From JAWWPG01 sp038327385 (GTDB taxonomy: Bacteria; Actinomycetota; Actinomycetes; Propionibacteriales; Nocardioidaceae), in the NCBI GenBank assembly GCA_038327385.1, contig JBBQKY010000123.1:1-7757 (forward strand): DNA of 7,757 nt, written 5' to 3'. The notes under the pieces were generated by a model that was not told the DNA's origin, ran no database searches, and worked only from the letters and a program-made list of their open reading frames with translations. The position numbers and the translations under genes are program-made. Positions within the stretch are counted from its first letter, which is position 1, and every line of letters starts with the position of its first letter. Below, in pieces: positions 7,025 through 7,757 of the stretch.

Positions 7025-7043
7025 GCCTGCTGACTCAGCAAGC
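7025..7043 (-). repeat. Inverted repeat able to form an RNA hairpin between nuoC and nuoH
   Basis: The 13-bp core TGCTGACTCAGCA (7028-7040, plus strand) is a palindrome around one central base. In the minus-strand transcript the wider region can form a 7-bp stem, GCUUGCU with AGCAGGC (one U-G pair), around a 5-nt loop GAGUC. No U-run follows, so it is not a standard intrinsic terminator. It could affect transcript processing or stability, bind a dimeric regulator as DNA, or have no role. Confidence 0.5.
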
Positions 7044-7056
7044 TCGGTCCCGCGCC

Positions 7057-7638
7057 TCAGTCGCCTTGGGGCCGGGCGGGCCACACGTCCGGGTCGGGGA
7101 CACCGGGCGGGCGGGTACGACGACGGCTCGGCGACGCCCCGTGATCGGACTCCCCCGGCTCTTTGGCCCCGGGCCAGGGCTTGGCCACCCGTGACGCCAG
7201 CACGAAGTCCTTGCGCAGCGGGTGCCCCTCGAAGCCGTCCGGGAGCAGCAAGGTGTCCAGTCGGGTGTGTCCGACGATGTCGATCCCGAACATCTCGTGC
7301 GTCTCTCGCTCGTGCCACCCGGCACCCGCGTACACCTCACAGGCGCACCCGATCCGTGGCTCCTCGCGAGGAACTCGGGCACGCAGCAGGACCGAGTCGA
7401 CTAAGCCGGGACGAGGAGCCGCCACGTGGGCGACCACGTCGAAGCCGTCGGCCAGCTGGTCGACGGCACTGAGGAAGTCGAAGAAGTAGCATCCGAGTTC
7501 GTCGCGGGCGGTGCGCAACGACTGCACCCAGTCGGTCGCCGCGACGTCCACGGTCGGCGGCCCGAAGCCGGCGTCCGGGACCGCGCCGTACGCCTCCTCG
7601 AGCCGCTGCAGCCACCGCGCGGGAGAGGTCGCGGACAC
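7057..7638 (-). CDS. nuoC: NADH-quinone oxidoreductase subunit C (30 kDa family)
   Basis: This 193-residue peripheral-arm subunit of the 30 kDa family has no cofactor of its own and structurally braces the NuoB/NuoD region. The family signature is visible as WHERETHEMFGIDIVGHTRLDTLLLP (108-133) followed by GFEGHPLRKDF (135-145). At the position normally held by Arg, Lys or Pro after the signature His, this protein has Asp128. The tail (KPWPGAKEPGES, then RRR and RPPGVPDP) is proline- and arginine-rich, as in actinobacterial NuoC proteins. The start is GTG at 7636-7638, 11 nt after the upstream stop, with only a weak ribosome site (GGA). It is directly followed by nuoH instead of nuoD, and it is not fused to a NuoD domain as in the E. 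coli NuoCD protein. Confidence 0.93.
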   Translation of the reverse strand: MSATSPARWLQRLEEAYGAVPDAGFGPPTVDVAATDWVQSLRTARDELGCYFFDFLSAVDQLADGFDVVAHVAAPRPGLVDSVLLRARVPREEPRIGCACEVYAGAGWHERETHEMFGIDIVGHTRLDTLLLPDGFEGHPLRKDFVLASRVAKPWPGAKEPGESDHGASPSRRRTRPPGVPDPDVWPARPQGD

Positions 7639-7649
7639 GGGTCGGGTCC

Positions 7650-7757
7650 TCAGCCGAGCGGGCGCTGGTGGATGTCCTGGCTCATCCGGACGATCGCCAG
7701 GTAGAACTCGAGGGTCATCCGGATGAAAGCCAGGTACAGGATGACGCCGATCGCGCC
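7650..7757 (-). CDS. C-terminal end of a DUF4282-like membrane protein (5' end beyond window)
   Basis: Thirty-five codons and a TGA stop (7650-7652) are visible; the frame is open to the right edge. The peptide reads as the end of a hydrophobic helix followed by FIRMTLEFYLAIVRMSQDIH and a short polar end. The pattern of an Arg and a Glu inside a hydrophobic helix, followed by an (I/V)xRxxxD-type ending, resembles the C-terminus of DUF4282 membrane proteins, whose function is unknown to me. It does not resemble the C-termini of NuoA, NuoB or NuoD, the genes that would be expected here. It ends 11 nt before nuoC on the same strand, so it is very likely in the same transcript. The family call rests on a short peptide and is moderate; that it is a real coding end is more certain. 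Confidence 0.6.
   Translation of the reverse strand, partial: GAIGVILYLAFIRMTLEFYLAIVRMSQDIHQRPLG

Larger units (their letters stand above)
7009..7056 (-). other. 48-bp nuoC-nuoH intergenic gap
   Basis: This is the only gap longer than 11 bp in the cluster. It lies where nuoD, nuoE, nuoF and nuoG sit in standard 14-gene operons. It contains an inverted repeat (7025-7043) and, near nuoH, the GGTGGA sequence at 7015-7020 that probably acts as its ribosome binding site. I see no convincing promoter -35/-10 pair and no small open frame with its own ribosome site. Confidence 0.7.

Noticed and set aside
7028..7040. The palindrome equals a known eukaryotic Maf-type recognition sequence
   Set aside because: The match is a coincidence of a short palindrome; no such regulators are expected in bacteria. 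Only its possible role as a bacterial hairpin or operator was kept.
6011..7318. Apparent long N-terminal extension of nuoI, as if NuoI were fused to another protein
   Set aside because: The frame is open only because of high G+C; its translation is an Arg/Gly/Ala-rich out-of-frame reading of nuoH and nuoC. The nuoI GTG at 6010 gives a normal family N-terminus.
1..7757. Possible frameshifts, pseudogenes or mobile elements breaking the cluster
   Set aside because: All eight nuo frames are intact with key residues present, and no transposase, terminal inverted repeat, tRNA or phage-like sequence was seen.

Overview
The window is a single block of genes, all read from the minus strand, encoding the membrane arm and part of the connecting module of a respiratory complex I (NADH-quinone oxidoreductase type). 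In transcription order (high to low coordinates) it holds: the last 35 codons of a small membrane protein resembling DUF4282, then nuoC, nuoH, nuoI, nuoJ, nuoK, nuoL, nuoM and the first 423 codons of nuoN, which runs off the left edge. I see no RNA genes, mobile elements, CRISPR arrays, promoters or factor-independent terminators. Apart from the 48-bp nuoC-nuoH gap and the 11-bp gap before nuoC, the whole window is coding.

The very high G+C content, heavy use of GTG start codons and the sequence style of the proteins (for example the NuoC tail beginning KPWPGAKEPGES) point to an actinobacterium. I cannot name the genus from the sequence.

Layout: 1-1269 nuoN (partial), 1266-2732 nuoM, 2729-4567 nuoL, 4564-4914 nuoK, 4914-5420 nuoJ, 5417-6010 nuoI, 6007-7008 nuoH, 7057-7638 nuoC, 7650-7757 DUF4282-like (partial). 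Each of the six junctions from nuoH to nuoN overlaps its stop and start codons (five are GTGA or ATGA, one is TGATG), so the membrane arm is built as one tightly coupled translational chain. NuoL, NuoM and NuoN are the three antiporter-like proton pumps, NuoK and NuoJ form the small-subunit channel region, NuoH closes the quinone site at the membrane, NuoI carries two 4Fe-4S clusters, and NuoC belongs to the peripheral connecting module.

The main oddity is the layout. nuoC is followed directly by nuoH, with nuoD and the NADH-oxidising module genes nuoE, nuoF and nuoG missing from their usual place, and nuoC is preceded by an unrelated membrane protein instead of nuoB. This fits a second, reduced complex I locus whose electron donor may not be NADH (ferredoxin or F420H2 are guesses). 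nuoA, nuoB and nuoD could lie just beyond the right edge. NuoH also departs from the family at its quinone-channel acidic motif. The pump subunits keep their key charged residues, so the complex looks functional rather than decayed.
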